Source: CAYNXB01 sp964401045
GTDB lineage: Bacteria > Pseudomonadota > Alphaproteobacteria > Sphingomonadales > Sphingomonadaceae
DNA length: 64,000 bases
Reading direction: 5' to 3'
Assembly: GCA_964401045.1 (NCBI GenBank)
Contig: CAYNXB010000003.1
Span: 1-64,000, forward strand
Shown: one piece after another, positions 8,803 to 16,896 of the stretch
Layout of the letters: each line of letters opens with the position of its first letter
How positions within the stretch are numbered: position 1 is the first letter of the stretch
The notes under the pieces: generated by a model
Told to the model about the DNA's origin: nothing
Seen by the model: only the letters and a program-made list of their open reading frames with translations
Databases searched by the model: none
Translations under genes and position numbers: made by a program

Positions 8803-9569
8803 CGCAGGTCCACGACTGGCGAGCATCGACCAGGATAGCATCGGATTACGAGAGACTGCTCGCGTCGATCGGCTCAGAGGACTTCGGTTCGACCGTTCGC
8901 GATGCCATCATGGCCTCGACCGCGGGGGCGCGCCGCGTCTACCTGTTCGAAGCCACCGGGCGTGAGGAGAACAACCTCCAGTACTCGTTCTGCGAGCCGG
9001 CGGTTGCCGAGCTCTTTTCCACCTATAACAAGTGGTATCAGCCGCTCGACCCGGTGTGCGATGCCTATCAGGCCGTGCCGCGCGACCAAAACGTCGCCAT
9101 CCTCAGGGTGCGGCCGCACGACATCCCCTCGAGCGCGTTTCGCCGCCAGTTCTACGACGATCCCGGTATCCTCGAGCGGCTGTCGATCATTCAGCGCGGC
9201 AGCGATGCCTGGCGCGTGCTGAGTGTCGCACGGCACTGCTCGGACGGTTATTTTTCCGATGAAGAGGTCGATGTGATCCTCAGCCTCGCGTGCCTTGCAC
9301 TGCCGATGCTGCCGCTCAATCGCGGACGGCCGGCGCGCACCCGGCGATTGGGCGTGACGCAGCTCGAGGAACGGTTCGGTGCACGCCACGCGGATCTGAC
9401 GCTGCGCCAGCGCCAGGTTTGCGCCCGGGCGGCGGTGGGGATGACGGTGGAGGCGACTGCGCTTGACCTCGGGATCGCCAAGACATCGGTGCTCACTTAC
9501 CGCAAGCGCGCCTATCAACGCCTCGGCGTTACCAGCTCGATCGAGCTCTGCGCGCTCGTCAGCCACTGA
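8790..9569 (+). CDS. LuxR-family regulator with autoinducer-binding-like domain
   Basis: A 259-residue regulator starting at TTG 8790, chosen because GGGGAGG (8778-8784) sits 5 bases before it; it overlaps the MFS stop by 13 bases. Residues ~30-170 resemble the LuxR ligand-binding domain, with YNKWYQPLDPV recalling the conserved W...Y...DP motif. The C-terminal ~60 residues are a LuxR HTH (LTLRQRQVCARAAVGMTVEA, then IAKTSVLTYRKRAYQRLGV). No luxI-type synthase gene is in the window, so it is a solo receptor, perhaps sensing the substrate of the neighbouring transporter. It is the best candidate to bind the two 20-bp dyads at 7426 and 10731. Confidence 0.75.
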   Translation: MVQLTQVHDWRASTRIASDYERLLASIGSEDFGSTVRDAIMASTAGARRVYLFEATGREENNLQYSFCEPAVAELFSTYNKWYQPLDPVCDAYQAVPRDQNVAILRVRPHDIPSSAFRRQFYDDPGILERLSIIQRGSDAWRVLSVARHCSDGYFSDEEVDVILSLACLALPMLPLNRGRPARTRRLGVTQLEERFGARHADLTLRQRQVCARAAVGMTVEATALDLGIAKTSVLTYRKRAYQRLGVTSSIELCALVSH

Positions 9570-9781
9570 CCGGCCCGCGCGCCCAATCGTCGGCCTGTGG
9601 GGCGATAGATATTTGGGACATCGATCACGGCGCCGTGGGCGAGACCGGTTGCGGGACCGAATTCGCTCAGGCCGTGGTCCCCCTGTTCATCAATCGCCGG
9701 CCGGCGTGAGCGGCTCGCCCGCGAAAATGCGGTGCACGTTCGCTTGCAGCTGGAGAGGAAGGTCCCGTCCGGCTTTCACGG

Positions 9782-10681
9782 CTAGTTGATGCGGAACCTG
9801 GCGCGCGCCTCTTCCACCGTGGCCGGCCTGGCGCCGTAGAGCTTGGCGATGTCGGCCGCCGCCTGGACCATTTCGGCGTTGCTGCGCGCGACGGTCCCGT
9901 CCGGAAGGTGGATGCCATCCTCGAAGCCGACGCGCACCAGATCGCAGCCCATGGCGATTCCGATGGAGGCTGCCCTGAACATGAAGTGCCCGGTACCGGT
10001 CACGCCGACGATCGCCTTGGGAAACATGCGCAGGCCTTCGTCGATGTTGAAGATCATGTTGCGCGCGACCGGCGGGCTCGCGCCGAAACCGCCGCCGTGG
10101 AGCAGCCAGACGTTATCACGGTCCTTGTCGAACAGGCCCTCCTCGGCATAGCGCATCAGGCGGTAGAGCGAGCTCGCCTCGACGATCTCGTACTCGAGCG
10201 CGCTGCCGCGTTCATAGACCGATTTGATCGTCGCCTTGAGCAACTCAGGCGAGTTCACATATGGCGTCTCCGTCGGATAGCCGCCCTCGGGATTATGGAA
10301 ATCCGCCGATCCCGCGGCGATGCCGAACAGATCCTGCGGCGGTTCGATACCCAGGATGCCAAGCCGCTCTTCATCCGAAGGCCAGTGGAATTCACCCGTC
10401 TTGGGATCGCGCCGCACGCCGATGCCGTTGGTCGTCTGGACCAGAATCGGGCTGCGCTTGCGGATTTCGCGGATGATCTCCGAGTAGATCGCCGGATCGC
10501 CGCTATTCTTGCCGTCCGGCCCTCGGGCGTGGACGTGAACCATGGCCGCGCCGGCTTCGTGACACCGCGCTGCGGCCTCGCCGATCTCGATGGGCTGCTT
10601 CGGAATCACCGCTCCGTCGCGATCTTGCTGCATGCCGCCGTTCAGCGCGACCGTGATGATTACCTTGTTGCCTTCGAGCAT
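9782..10681 (-). CDS. beta-keto acid cleavage enzyme (BKACE, DUF849)
   Basis: A 299-residue Zn-dependent TIM-barrel enzyme of the BKACE/Kce family. Members condense a beta-keto acid with acetyl-CoA, giving acetoacetate and a new acyl-CoA. Visible landmarks are the N-terminal IITVALNGG, the metal ligands in VHVHARG (His49 and His51), QTTNGIG near residue 90, and RVGFEDGIHLPDG in the C-terminal third. The ATG at 10681 follows GGGAGAGACCG; the longer upstream frame has no supporting ribosome-binding site. The specific beta-keto acid is unknown. The dyad at 10731-10750 suggests co-regulation with the MFS-LuxR operon. Confidence 0.85.
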   Translation of the reverse strand: MLEGNKVIITVALNGGMQQDRDGAVIPKQPIEIGEAAARCHEAGAAMVHVHARGPDGKNSGDPAIYSEIIREIRKRSPILVQTTNGIGVRRDPKTGEFHWPSDEERLGILGIEPPQDLFGIAAGSADFHNPEGGYPTETPYVNSPELLKATIKSVYERGSALEYEIVEASSLYRLMRYAEEGLFDKDRDNVWLLHGGGFGASPPVARNMIFNIDEGLRMFPKAIVGVTGTGHFMFRAASIGIAMGCDLVRVGFEDGIHLPDGTVARSNAEMVQAAADIAKLYGARPATVEEARARFRIN

Positions 10682-10730
10682 CGGTCTCTCCCTTGCAGAC
10701 CGCGCAATGTCCATCCGCCGCCGGCGCGTC

Positions 10731-10750
10731 TGTCCTCTTGCGGGGGGACA
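10731..10750. promoter_or_regulatory. 20-bp dyad before the BKACE gene
   Basis: The sequence TGTCCTCTTGCGGGGGGACA shares its left half exactly with the dyad at 7426-7445; its right half keeps the GGACA end. It lies 50 bases upstream of the BKACE ATG, the same distance as the first site from its gene. It is imperfect (the TCT/GGG inner triplets do not fully pair). Likely a LuxR-type operator by analogy. Confidence 0.5.
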
Positions 10751-10803
10751 CGGCACGCCGCGGTAGCGCTACACCGGTTCTACCGGGAGATCATCGGGCG
10801 CAA

Positions 10804-11823
10804 TCACGAACCGAGCAGGCGAGCGGCATTCCCGCTTTCGATCGCCGCCAGCTTGTCAGGAGCGAGCCCGAGCCGGGCGAGCGACGCGCGTGACGCTGCG
10901 AGCGTGCCCCAGGGAAAGTCGGTGCCGTAGAGTATATGATCCTCCGGCAGCCATGCCCGCAGCGCCGCGATCGCCGCCGGGCCGGTGACACTGGCGGTGT
11001 CGACGTAAATCTTGGCCAGCGCGGCCTGCGCGCCTTCGGGAACCCGGGCGAGCAGCTTACGGTCGACGAAACCCATTGCGATCACGCGCTCGGCAACCAT
11101 CGGCAGGACGCCGCCGCCATGCGAAAAGATGAAGTGGATACCGGGAAATGCACTCAGGGTGCCGGACCACAGCAGGCTGGCAATCGTGCGGCCGGTGTCG
11201 ACGGGGAACTCGATCAACGGCGTTGCGATCTGCGGCACCAGGCCGGCGCAACACGGCGCGTCGGTGGGATGGACGTATACGGTCGCACCGCGCTTATCGA
11301 GCCATGCGAACAGCGGGCGGAATTCGTCCTCGCCGAGATAGCGTCCGCCGTAGTTGCTCAGAAGGCCCACGCCGCGCGCTCCCGGCAGTGCCAGCGCGCG
11401 TTCCGCTTCGCGGATTGCTCCTTCGACGTCGGGCATCGGGAGCGCCGCAAACAGGTCGAAGCGCCCGGGATGCGCTTTGCCGAGCGCGGCGGCGTAATCG
11501 TTGCATTCGCGCGCCACATCGCGCGCCTGGGCATCATCGCCGAAGTGGACGCCGGGCGAGGAGATCGACAGTACTGCGCGGCTCACGCGCGCCTCGTCCA
11601 TCGCCGCGAGCGATGCTTCCGGGGTCCATGCCATCACCGCGTCGACCCCGGTGGCGAAGCGATCCATCCAGCGCTTGGCAAGCGGCTTGTAGAACGGCGG
11701 CAGGAAATGGTGGTGCACGTCGATCGCGCTGGTGGCGAAGTGCGGAGCGTCGGCTGCCCTGAGCGATCCGCCCAACGCCAGCGCGGCGGCTCCACCGATC
11801 ACGGCCCTGCGGGAGCAGATCAC
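10804..11823 (-). CDS. exported ACMSD-type amidohydrolase
   Basis: A 339-residue amidohydrolase of the ACMSD / amidohydrolase-2 family (decarboxylases and C-C hydrolases acting on aromatic or ring-cleavage acids). The metal-binding HxH is in DVHHHFLPP (His37/His39); further ligands are in VYVHPTD, FIFSHGGG and YGTDFPWG. The GTG start at 11823 overlaps the upstream amidohydrolase stop (GTGA). The N-terminus MICSRRAVIGGAAALALGG with RAAD is a Tat-like signal, unusual because most family members are cytoplasmic. It ends in GNAARLLGS, the family's usual C-terminus. Confidence 0.8.
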   Translation of the reverse strand: MICSRRAVIGGAAALALGGSLRAADAPHFATSAIDVHHHFLPPFYKPLAKRWMDRFATGVDAVMAWTPEASLAAMDEARVSRAVLSISSPGVHFGDDAQARDVARECNDYAAALGKAHPGRFDLFAALPMPDVEGAIREAERALALPGARGVGLLSNYGGRYLGEDEFRPLFAWLDKRGATVYVHPTDAPCCAGLVPQIATPLIEFPVDTGRTIASLLWSGTLSAFPGIHFIFSHGGGVLPMVAERVIAMGFVDRKLLARVPEGAQAALAKIYVDTASVTGPAAIAALRAWLPEDHILYGTDFPWGTLAASRASLARLGLAPDKLAAIESGNAARLLGS

Positions 11824-12896
11824 AGCTTGAACACCTTCGCGGCGTTGCCCTCGAACAAGGCATGCTTTCGGGCCGGCGAAAGTGGCATTTCTTCTACCAT
11901 GCGGACGGCTTCTCCCTGGTCTTCGAATGGATAGTCGGTGGCGTAGAGCACACGGTCCGGGCCGAGCACTTTGAGGGCCATGTCCAGCTGCGGCCAGTAG
12001 TTCATCCCGCTGGTCGTCACCCACAGGTTCTCCCGGATGTAATCGCCAGGCGGTCGGCGCAGCGTTGCCGGGCCGCGCAGGTTGAAGCGATAGCGGTTGT
12101 CGATCCGCGGCAGCCAGAATGGCAACGCTTCGCCCATGTGGCCGACTACGATGCGAAGCCGGGGAAAACGATCGAACAGGCCGGACTGTATCAGGCGCAG
12201 CACATGGGTGCCGACTTCGACTGCGTAGGCCCACGCGGGGCCACCGACGACCGGCCCGGTCATCATCATGTTCATCGCACCCGCGGGTTCGCGCGGATGG
12301 ATGTAGAGCGGCGCGTCCAGCGCCTCGAGCGCTTCGAAGATCGGCAGATACTTCGGTGTATCGAGATACTCGCCGTTGGTGTGGCTGTTGACGATTGCGC
12401 CCTTGATGCCGGGCAGCTTCATCGCTCGCTCGAGTTCGCGAACCGCTCCGCCCGGGTCTTGCGGCGCCAGCGCGGCGAGGGCGGCAAAGCGCGCCGGATA
12501 TCGCGCACAGGCCGTAGAGGCGTAGTCGTTCGCCTCCGTCGCCAGGCTCGTCGCAGTCGCGGCATCGAAGGCCTGCACGCCTGGGGAGCTGAGCAGCAGC
12601 AATTGCATGTCGATGCCGTCGGCATCCATTGCCGCGATCCGTTGCTCACTTAAATCGATCAGCGAGCGGGCCAGCGAGGCGGCAGGCCCCGATGTGGTGA
12701 TGAGCTGTAGTTCGGCGGTGCTGGATTTCGCGTTCTGGGTAAGCACGCCGGGCGAGAGGAACCCTTCCTCGCAGGCGATGCGGCGATAGGCCCGCCTGGA
12801 ACCGGCCGCCGCTCCGGGTGCGACGGTTAGCGCGGCGCCTGCTGCCAGTGCCGCGATCGCCGTGCGGCGATCGATAGCTGATTTTCTTCGCCGCAC
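11820..12896 (-). CDS. exported amidohydrolase, dihydroxybenzoate-decarboxylase-like
   Basis: A 358-residue amidohydrolase-2 protein. After a Tat-type leader (IDRRTAIAALAAGAALTV, cleavage near APGAAA) it has IACEEGFLSP. This matches the EEHF/EEAF start of gamma-resorcylate and 2,3-dihydroxybenzoate decarboxylases, with Gly where resorcylate decarboxylase has a metal-binding His. Later landmarks are LYIHPREP, IVVGHMGEALPFW and YATDYPFEDQGEA. The GTG start at 12896 follows GGGAGGGG closely. It is the first gene of a two-gene operon with the next amidohydrolase (4-base overlap). An 18-bp dyad lies 17 bases before the start. Decarboxylation of a hydroxylated aromatic acid is a reasonable inference; export makes it atypical. 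Confidence 0.8.
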   Translation of the reverse strand: MRRRKSAIDRRTAIAALAAGAALTVAPGAAAGSRRAYRRIACEEGFLSPGVLTQNAKSSTAELQLITTSGPAASLARSLIDLSEQRIAAMDADGIDMQLLLLSSPGVQAFDAATATSLATEANDYASTACARYPARFAALAALAPQDPGGAVRELERAMKLPGIKGAIVNSHTNGEYLDTPKYLPIFEALEALDAPLYIHPREPAGAMNMMMTGPVVGGPAWAYAVEVGTHVLRLIQSGLFDRFPRLRIVVGHMGEALPFWLPRIDNRYRFNLRGPATLRRPPGDYIRENLWVTTSGMNYWPQLDMALKVLGPDRVLYATDYPFEDQGEAVRMVEEMPLSPARKHALFEGNAAKVFKL

Positions 12897-12913
12897 AGAC
12901 CCCTCCCAATTTT

Positions 12914-12931
12914 ATTCTCTTGTGCGGGAAT
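12914..12931. promoter_or_regulatory. 18-bp dyad site 1 (amidohydrolase operon)
   Basis: ATTCTCTTGTGCGGGAAT fits the ATTC-N10-GAAT pattern shared by seven sites in this cluster. It lies 17 bases upstream of the amidohydrolase GTG at 12896. Likely operator for the TetR regulator at 19616-20260; this assignment is inferred. Confidence 0.55.
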
Positions 12932-13024
12932 TATGCGGGGAACGCCGTGCTAGGCAATCGAATTCGCCCATCGCCGTCCGGCTGCGGCGGCAAATCGGAT
13001 TGCCACGCCGGCATCGCCTGATAA

Positions 13025-13042
13025 ATTCGTGCAAACAGGAAT
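13025..13042. promoter_or_regulatory. 18-bp dyad site 2 (MFS gene)
   Basis: ATTCGTGCAAACAGGAAT has the same ATTC-N10-GAAT form. It ends 15 bases before the GTG at 13058 and is followed by the GGGAGG ribosome-binding site. Sites 1 and 2 flank the divergent promoter region between the amidohydrolase operon and this transporter. Confidence 0.55.
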
Positions 13043-13057
13043 AATATCGGGAGGCGC

Positions 13058-14245
13058 GTGCTGGCGATGGGGGAATTCCGGCACGGCTGGCGTGTAGTGG
13101 TCGGCGCAGCTTTGGGCGCCGGGCTCGGCATCGCCGGGCTCCTCACTTACAACATGGGCCTGTTTGCGGAGGGCCTCTCCCGTGACCTCGGACTTAGCCG
13201 GACCGGCTATGGTGTCGCGTTTTTCGGAGCGACATTGGCGCTTGCGATTGCGATGCCGCTGGTCGGCCGCGCGGTCGATCGGTTCGGTGCGCGTACGACG
13301 GCCGCGTTCGGGGCGCTGGCGCTTGCCCTTGGCTTCGTGGCCCTGTCGCGCGTCGAATCGGTGGCCGCATATGGAGTGGTTCTGGTGCTGATCGGGCTGT
13401 TCGCGGCCTCGTCCGCGCCGGTTCCGCACACGCGCGCGGTCGCCGGGGCTTTCGCCCGATCGCGGGGACTGGCGCTGGGGCTGACCCAGGTGGGGATCGG
13501 TCTGTCGGCAGCCCTGGTTCCGCCCATCGTAGCGGTACAGGTCGCGCATCACGGCTGGCGCAGCGGGTTCCTCATCCTTGCGGGCCTGGCGGCCGTCGCG
13601 ATCATACCGATCCTGTTTGGATTGCCCGGCCGCTCGGCAACGCAAGCGGATGATTCGCGAGAGGACGCCACGGCGTTCACCGCCGTGCGCAAGTCCCGCG
13701 CCTACCTGCTGCAGCTCGCGGCGTTTACAATCATGGCGCTCGCGTTCGCCGGGCTGCTGTCGCATTTCGTCCCGCTGCTGCGAGAAGCCGGCGTGTCGAT
13801 CGAGCAGGCGGGGGCATTCGCGGGAATGATCGGCCTGTCCGTGATCTGTACGCGTGTTGTGGTTGGCTGGCTGGCGGACAGGATGGAACCGGCCTGGCTC
13901 GGCGCGGCGAGCTGCGTCGCGTGCGCGGCTGGCTGTCTTGCATTGGCGTTGGGCGGCGCGGACCTTGCGCCCGTCGCCGCAGTGGCGCTTGGCGCTGCGA
14001 TGGGTGCGGAGGCGGATCTCCTCGGCATCCTTACCGCCCGCAATTTTCCGATGGCGGCTTACAGCCGTGCCTATGCGCTGCAATACGCCGCCTTCGGCGT
14101 GGCGGGCGGGGTGAGCCCGGTGTGGATCGGTTATCTCGCCGATGTCACCGGCGGATACGACGCCGCCTTGTTCGCTTCAGCCGCTGGGCTCTTCATTCCA
14201 GTTGCGCTGTTCTGTTTCCTGCCGGGCACCATCCGGCGCGATTGA
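13058..14245 (+). CDS. MFS transporter, monocarboxylate-porter type
   Basis: A 395-residue inner-membrane transporter with about 12 hydrophobic segments. It starts at GTG 13058 after CGGGAGG. The opening GWRVVVGAALGAGLGIAGLLTYNMG and GRAVDRFGARTTAA (motif A) are typical of the OxlT/monocarboxylate-porter-like MFS group. A hydrophilic loop around residues 190-210 divides the two six-helix halves. Its divergent position next to two amidohydrolases, and an 18-bp dyad just before it, suggest uptake of the cluster's substrate or of an intermediate. No substrate can be read from the sequence. Confidence 0.8.
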   Translation: MLAMGEFRHGWRVVVGAALGAGLGIAGLLTYNMGLFAEGLSRDLGLSRTGYGVAFFGATLALAIAMPLVGRAVDRFGARTTAAFGALALALGFVALSRVESVAAYGVVLVLIGLFAASSAPVPHTRAVAGAFARSRGLALGLTQVGIGLSAALVPPIVAVQVAHHGWRSGFLILAGLAAVAIIPILFGLPGRSATQADDSREDATAFTAVRKSRAYLLQLAAFTIMALAFAGLLSHFVPLLREAGVSIEQAGAFAGMIGLSVICTRVVVGWLADRMEPAWLGAASCVACAAGCLALALGGADLAPVAAVALGAAMGAEADLLGILTARNFPMAAYSRAYALQYAAFGVAGGVSPVWIGYLADVTGGYDAALFASAAGLFIPVALFCFLPGTIRRD

Positions 14246-14308
14246 ACTTCCTGACTCTACCGTGTCTCGACGGTCACGCTCGCCCCGATTTTTGCGTCCG
14301 GGACAAAA

Positions 14309-14348
14309 ATTCTTGCCCAACGGAATAAAAATTCCTAGCCTAAGGAAT
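14309..14348. promoter_or_regulatory. paired 18-bp dyads, sites 3 and 4 (TonB receptor)
   Basis: ATTCTTGCCCAACGGAAT (14309-14326) and ATTCCTAGCCTAAGGAAT (14331-14348) are two copies of the cluster dyad. Their starts are 22 bases apart, about two helical turns, so two dimers could bind the same DNA face. The second ends 22 bases before the ATG at 14371. Site 4 is the most symmetric copy (ATTCCTA...TAAGGAAT, imperfect only at the centre). Confidence 0.6.
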
Positions 14349-14370
14349 ATAAGCCTTTGGGAGAGGAACG

Positions 14371-16824
14371 ATGGCCTTGAAACTCTGGGGAGTGTCGGTG
14401 TTGGCGGTTTTGGCCGCCGTTCCGATGGATGCAGCGCTGGCGCAGGAATCCGCCGATGGTGGCAGCGAAGGCGGAATCGCCGAGATCATCGTCACCGCGC
14501 AGCATGTGGAGGAAAGTGCGCAACGCGCCCCTATCGCGATCGACGTGGTCAGTGGCGACGAACTCGTGAGCCAGGGTGTTCATCGTCCGGAAGATTTGAC
14601 CAAGCTCGTCCCGGCGCTGTCGATCACCAACAACGGCGGGCCTTACTCGGTGTTCTTCGTTCGCGGCGTGGGCAACTCGACGCTCAACGCCTATTCCGAC
14701 CCGGGCATCGCGTTCAATTACGACGGCGTCTACATCGGGCGCCCGTCATCCACGAGCGGGACTTTCTATGACCTCGAACGCGTTGAGGTTCTCAAGGGGC
14801 CGCAGGGCACGCTCTACGGGCGAAACGCGACCGGTGGCGCGATCAACGTTATCCCCGCGCGCCCGGTAAAGGGTGAGACGTCTGCGAACCTGGTTGCCAG
14901 CTACGGCAACTATGACGCCCTCAGCCTTCAGGGCGCGGTCAACCTTGCCGTCGGCGACGAGAGCGCGGTGCGCGTGGCCGGCAATTACGTTAAACACGAC
15001 CCGTATCTCGACGACGGGACGGGCGATCTCGACGAATACGGTTTCCGAGCCCAGTTCGCGACCAACATCGGCGCCATTGCCGACCTGCGTATCGCGGCCG
15101 ATTACGCCCATCAGGGCGGGGTTGGTTCGTACTCAACCTACGCGGGCATCGCGGTGCCGAACTTCGGCCAGACCGGCTTTGCAGGTTACAGTTTCGTGCC
15201 CAGCGGCTTTGGACCGGACAACGGCATACTCAGTCCTGAATCGCAGGCTTACGACGCCGCGCTGTTCGTTCGCCAGGCAGGGCGCGCGGGCAAGTTTATC
15301 CAAGGCGTGCCCTACAACGACAACGACTATTGGGGCGTGCAGGCCGAACTCAATGTCGATGTCGGCCCCGGCACCCTGACGATCCTGCCGGCTTATCGCG
15401 AAGCGTCGCTCGACAATCTCTTCACCGCCGGCATGAACGGCGCGAAGACCAACGAGAAGGACAAGCAGACGAGCCTCGAAGTCCGCTATGCGGGCAACAT
15501 TGGTGACCGGGCGGACATCGTCGTCGGTGGTTACTATTTCCGTGAGCGGATCTCGACCTACACCTACTTCTCGCAGTTTACCCTCGTGCCGTACCAGGAT
15601 TTCGACACCGGAACCGATTCCTACGCGACTTTCGGCAAGCTGACCTACGAGGTGGCGCCGGGGCTCAAGCTGACAGCGGCGGGCCGTTACACCTGGGACA
15701 AGAAGAAGTTCGACGGTTTGTCGGACGTCTACATCCTGTTCTGCGGCAACCCGGGGGTGAACCCGCCGAACATGTGCCCGACGCTGCCGTTCATCCCGTT
15801 GGTCGATACGGCCGCGGAGCTGCGCGACTTCTACGCGGATGCCGGCATCCCGGTGACCAACGTTCCGCTTTACGTGCTGCCGCCCTTCGCCGGCGGATCG
15901 CAGACCGCGCCGTTCGTGCTCAATGCGCCGATCGCGATCAGCGACCAGAAGCTCAACAACAACAAGTTCACCTACCGGCTGGCGGCGGAATACGAAATCT
16001 CGCCGGACAACATGCTCTACGCGAGCTACGAGACCGGTTACCATTCGGGCGGTTTCGCGTTCGCGCGCGGGCTGGAAACCTACAAGCCCGAGACGCTCGA
16101 TGCGTGGACCATCGGCAGCAAGAACCGGTTCGCCAACAACACCGTGCAGCTGAACCTCGAAGGCTTCTACTGGAAGTATCACGACCAGCAGATCAGCCAG
16201 TTCGGCTACGACCTGAGCACGCCGCCGACGACCGTGTTTCTCACCCGCAACATCGGCCAGGCCACGATGTACGGCTTCGACGCCGATCTCCAGGTGTTGC
16301 CGGCGCCGAACACGTTGCTGGGCGCCAGCGTGCAGTATCTGCACAGCAACTACGACAGCTTCCTCTACTACGTGCCCAACCAGGGTCTGCCGCCGATCAC
16401 CACCTGCGGCACGTCGCCGACGACGCAGACGGTCAACGGAAGCACGGTGGCGGTCTATGCGGTCGATTGCTCGGGCAAGGATGCGCTAAACTCGCCCAAG
16501 TGGTCGATCAACGTGATGGGTGAGCAGACTGTTCCGCTGGGGGATTACAAGCTCGTGCTCCAGGCCGACGGACGCTATCGCACCAGGGCGGAGATCGACG
16601 GCGCTTTCAACCCGTTCCTGAGCGCGGATAGCACTTTCACCGCCGACGCTTCGATCACATTCGGACCGGAGGATGACCAGTGGTACGTCACCGGCTTCAT
16701 CAACAACATCGGCGACGAGCGGCGCCTGTCGACGGTATCGCTGGTGACCAACGTCAATGCCTTTGTCACCACCTACGAAGCTCCGCGGACTTACGGCCTC
16801 CGGGTCGGCTTCAAGCTGCGGTAG
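14371..16824 (+). CDS. TonB-dependent outer-membrane receptor
   Basis: An 817-residue TonB-dependent receptor. It has a signal peptide (cleavage near ALAQ, residue 25), a TonB box EIIVTAQ about residue 38, a plug domain with RGVGNSTLNAYSDPGIAFNYDGVYIGR and VEVLKGPQGTLYGRNATGGAINV, and a 22-strand barrel ending in YGLRVGFKLR. ATG 14371 follows GGGAGAGG. Receptors of this type beside aromatic catabolic genes in sphingomonads import the aromatic substrate across the outer membrane. Here the two upstream dyads indicate it is regulated with the pathway. The ligand is unknown; a siderophore role is less likely given the context. Confidence 0.9.
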   Translation: MALKLWGVSVLAVLAAVPMDAALAQESADGGSEGGIAEIIVTAQHVEESAQRAPIAIDVVSGDELVSQGVHRPEDLTKLVPALSITNNGGPYSVFFVRGVGNSTLNAYSDPGIAFNYDGVYIGRPSSTSGTFYDLERVEVLKGPQGTLYGRNATGGAINVIPARPVKGETSANLVASYGNYDALSLQGAVNLAVGDESAVRVAGNYVKHDPYLDDGTGDLDEYGFRAQFATNIGAIADLRIAADYAHQGGVGSYSTYAGIAVPNFGQTGFAGYSFVPSGFGPDNGILSPESQAYDAALFVRQAGRAGKFIQGVPYNDNDYWGVQAELNVDVGPGTLTILPAYREASLDNLFTAGMNGAKTNEKDKQTSLEVRYAGNIGDRADIVVGGYYFRERISTYTYFSQFTLVPYQDFDTGTDSYATFGKLTYEVAPGLKLTAAGRYTWDKKKFDGLSDVYILFCGNPGVNPPNMCPTLPFIPLVDTAAELRDFYADAGIPVTNVPLYVLPPFAGGSQTAPFVLNAPIAISDQKLNNNKFTYRLAAEYEISPDNMLYASYETGYHSGGFAFARGLETYKPETLDAWTIGSKNRFANNTVQLNLEGFYWKYHDQQISQFGYDLSTPPTTVFLTRNIGQATMYGFDADLQVLPAPNTLLGASVQYLHSNYDSFLYYVPNQGLPPITTCGTSPTTQTVNGSTVAVYAVDCSGKDALNSPKWSINVMGEQTVPLGDYKLVLQADGRYRTRAEIDGAFNPFLSADSTFTADASITFGPEDDQWYVTGFINNIGDERRLSTVSLVTNVNAFVTTYEAPRTYGLRVGFKLR

Positions 16825-16870
16825 AATTGCGATGGATTCTGCATCGTGGAGAGAGCACCAACGCGAAGGA

Positions 16871-16888
16871 ATTCGCGACCAAGGGAAT
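16871..16888. promoter_or_regulatory. 18-bp dyad site 5 (extradiol dioxygenase)
   Basis: ATTCGCGACCAAGGGAAT fits ATTC-N10-GAAT. It overlaps the AAGGGA ribosome-binding site and ends 8 bases before the ATG at 16897. A protein bound here could block either transcription or translation initiation of the dioxygenase gene, which otherwise follows the TonB gene by only 72 bases. Confidence 0.5.
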
Positions 16889-16896
16889 TACTGCTG

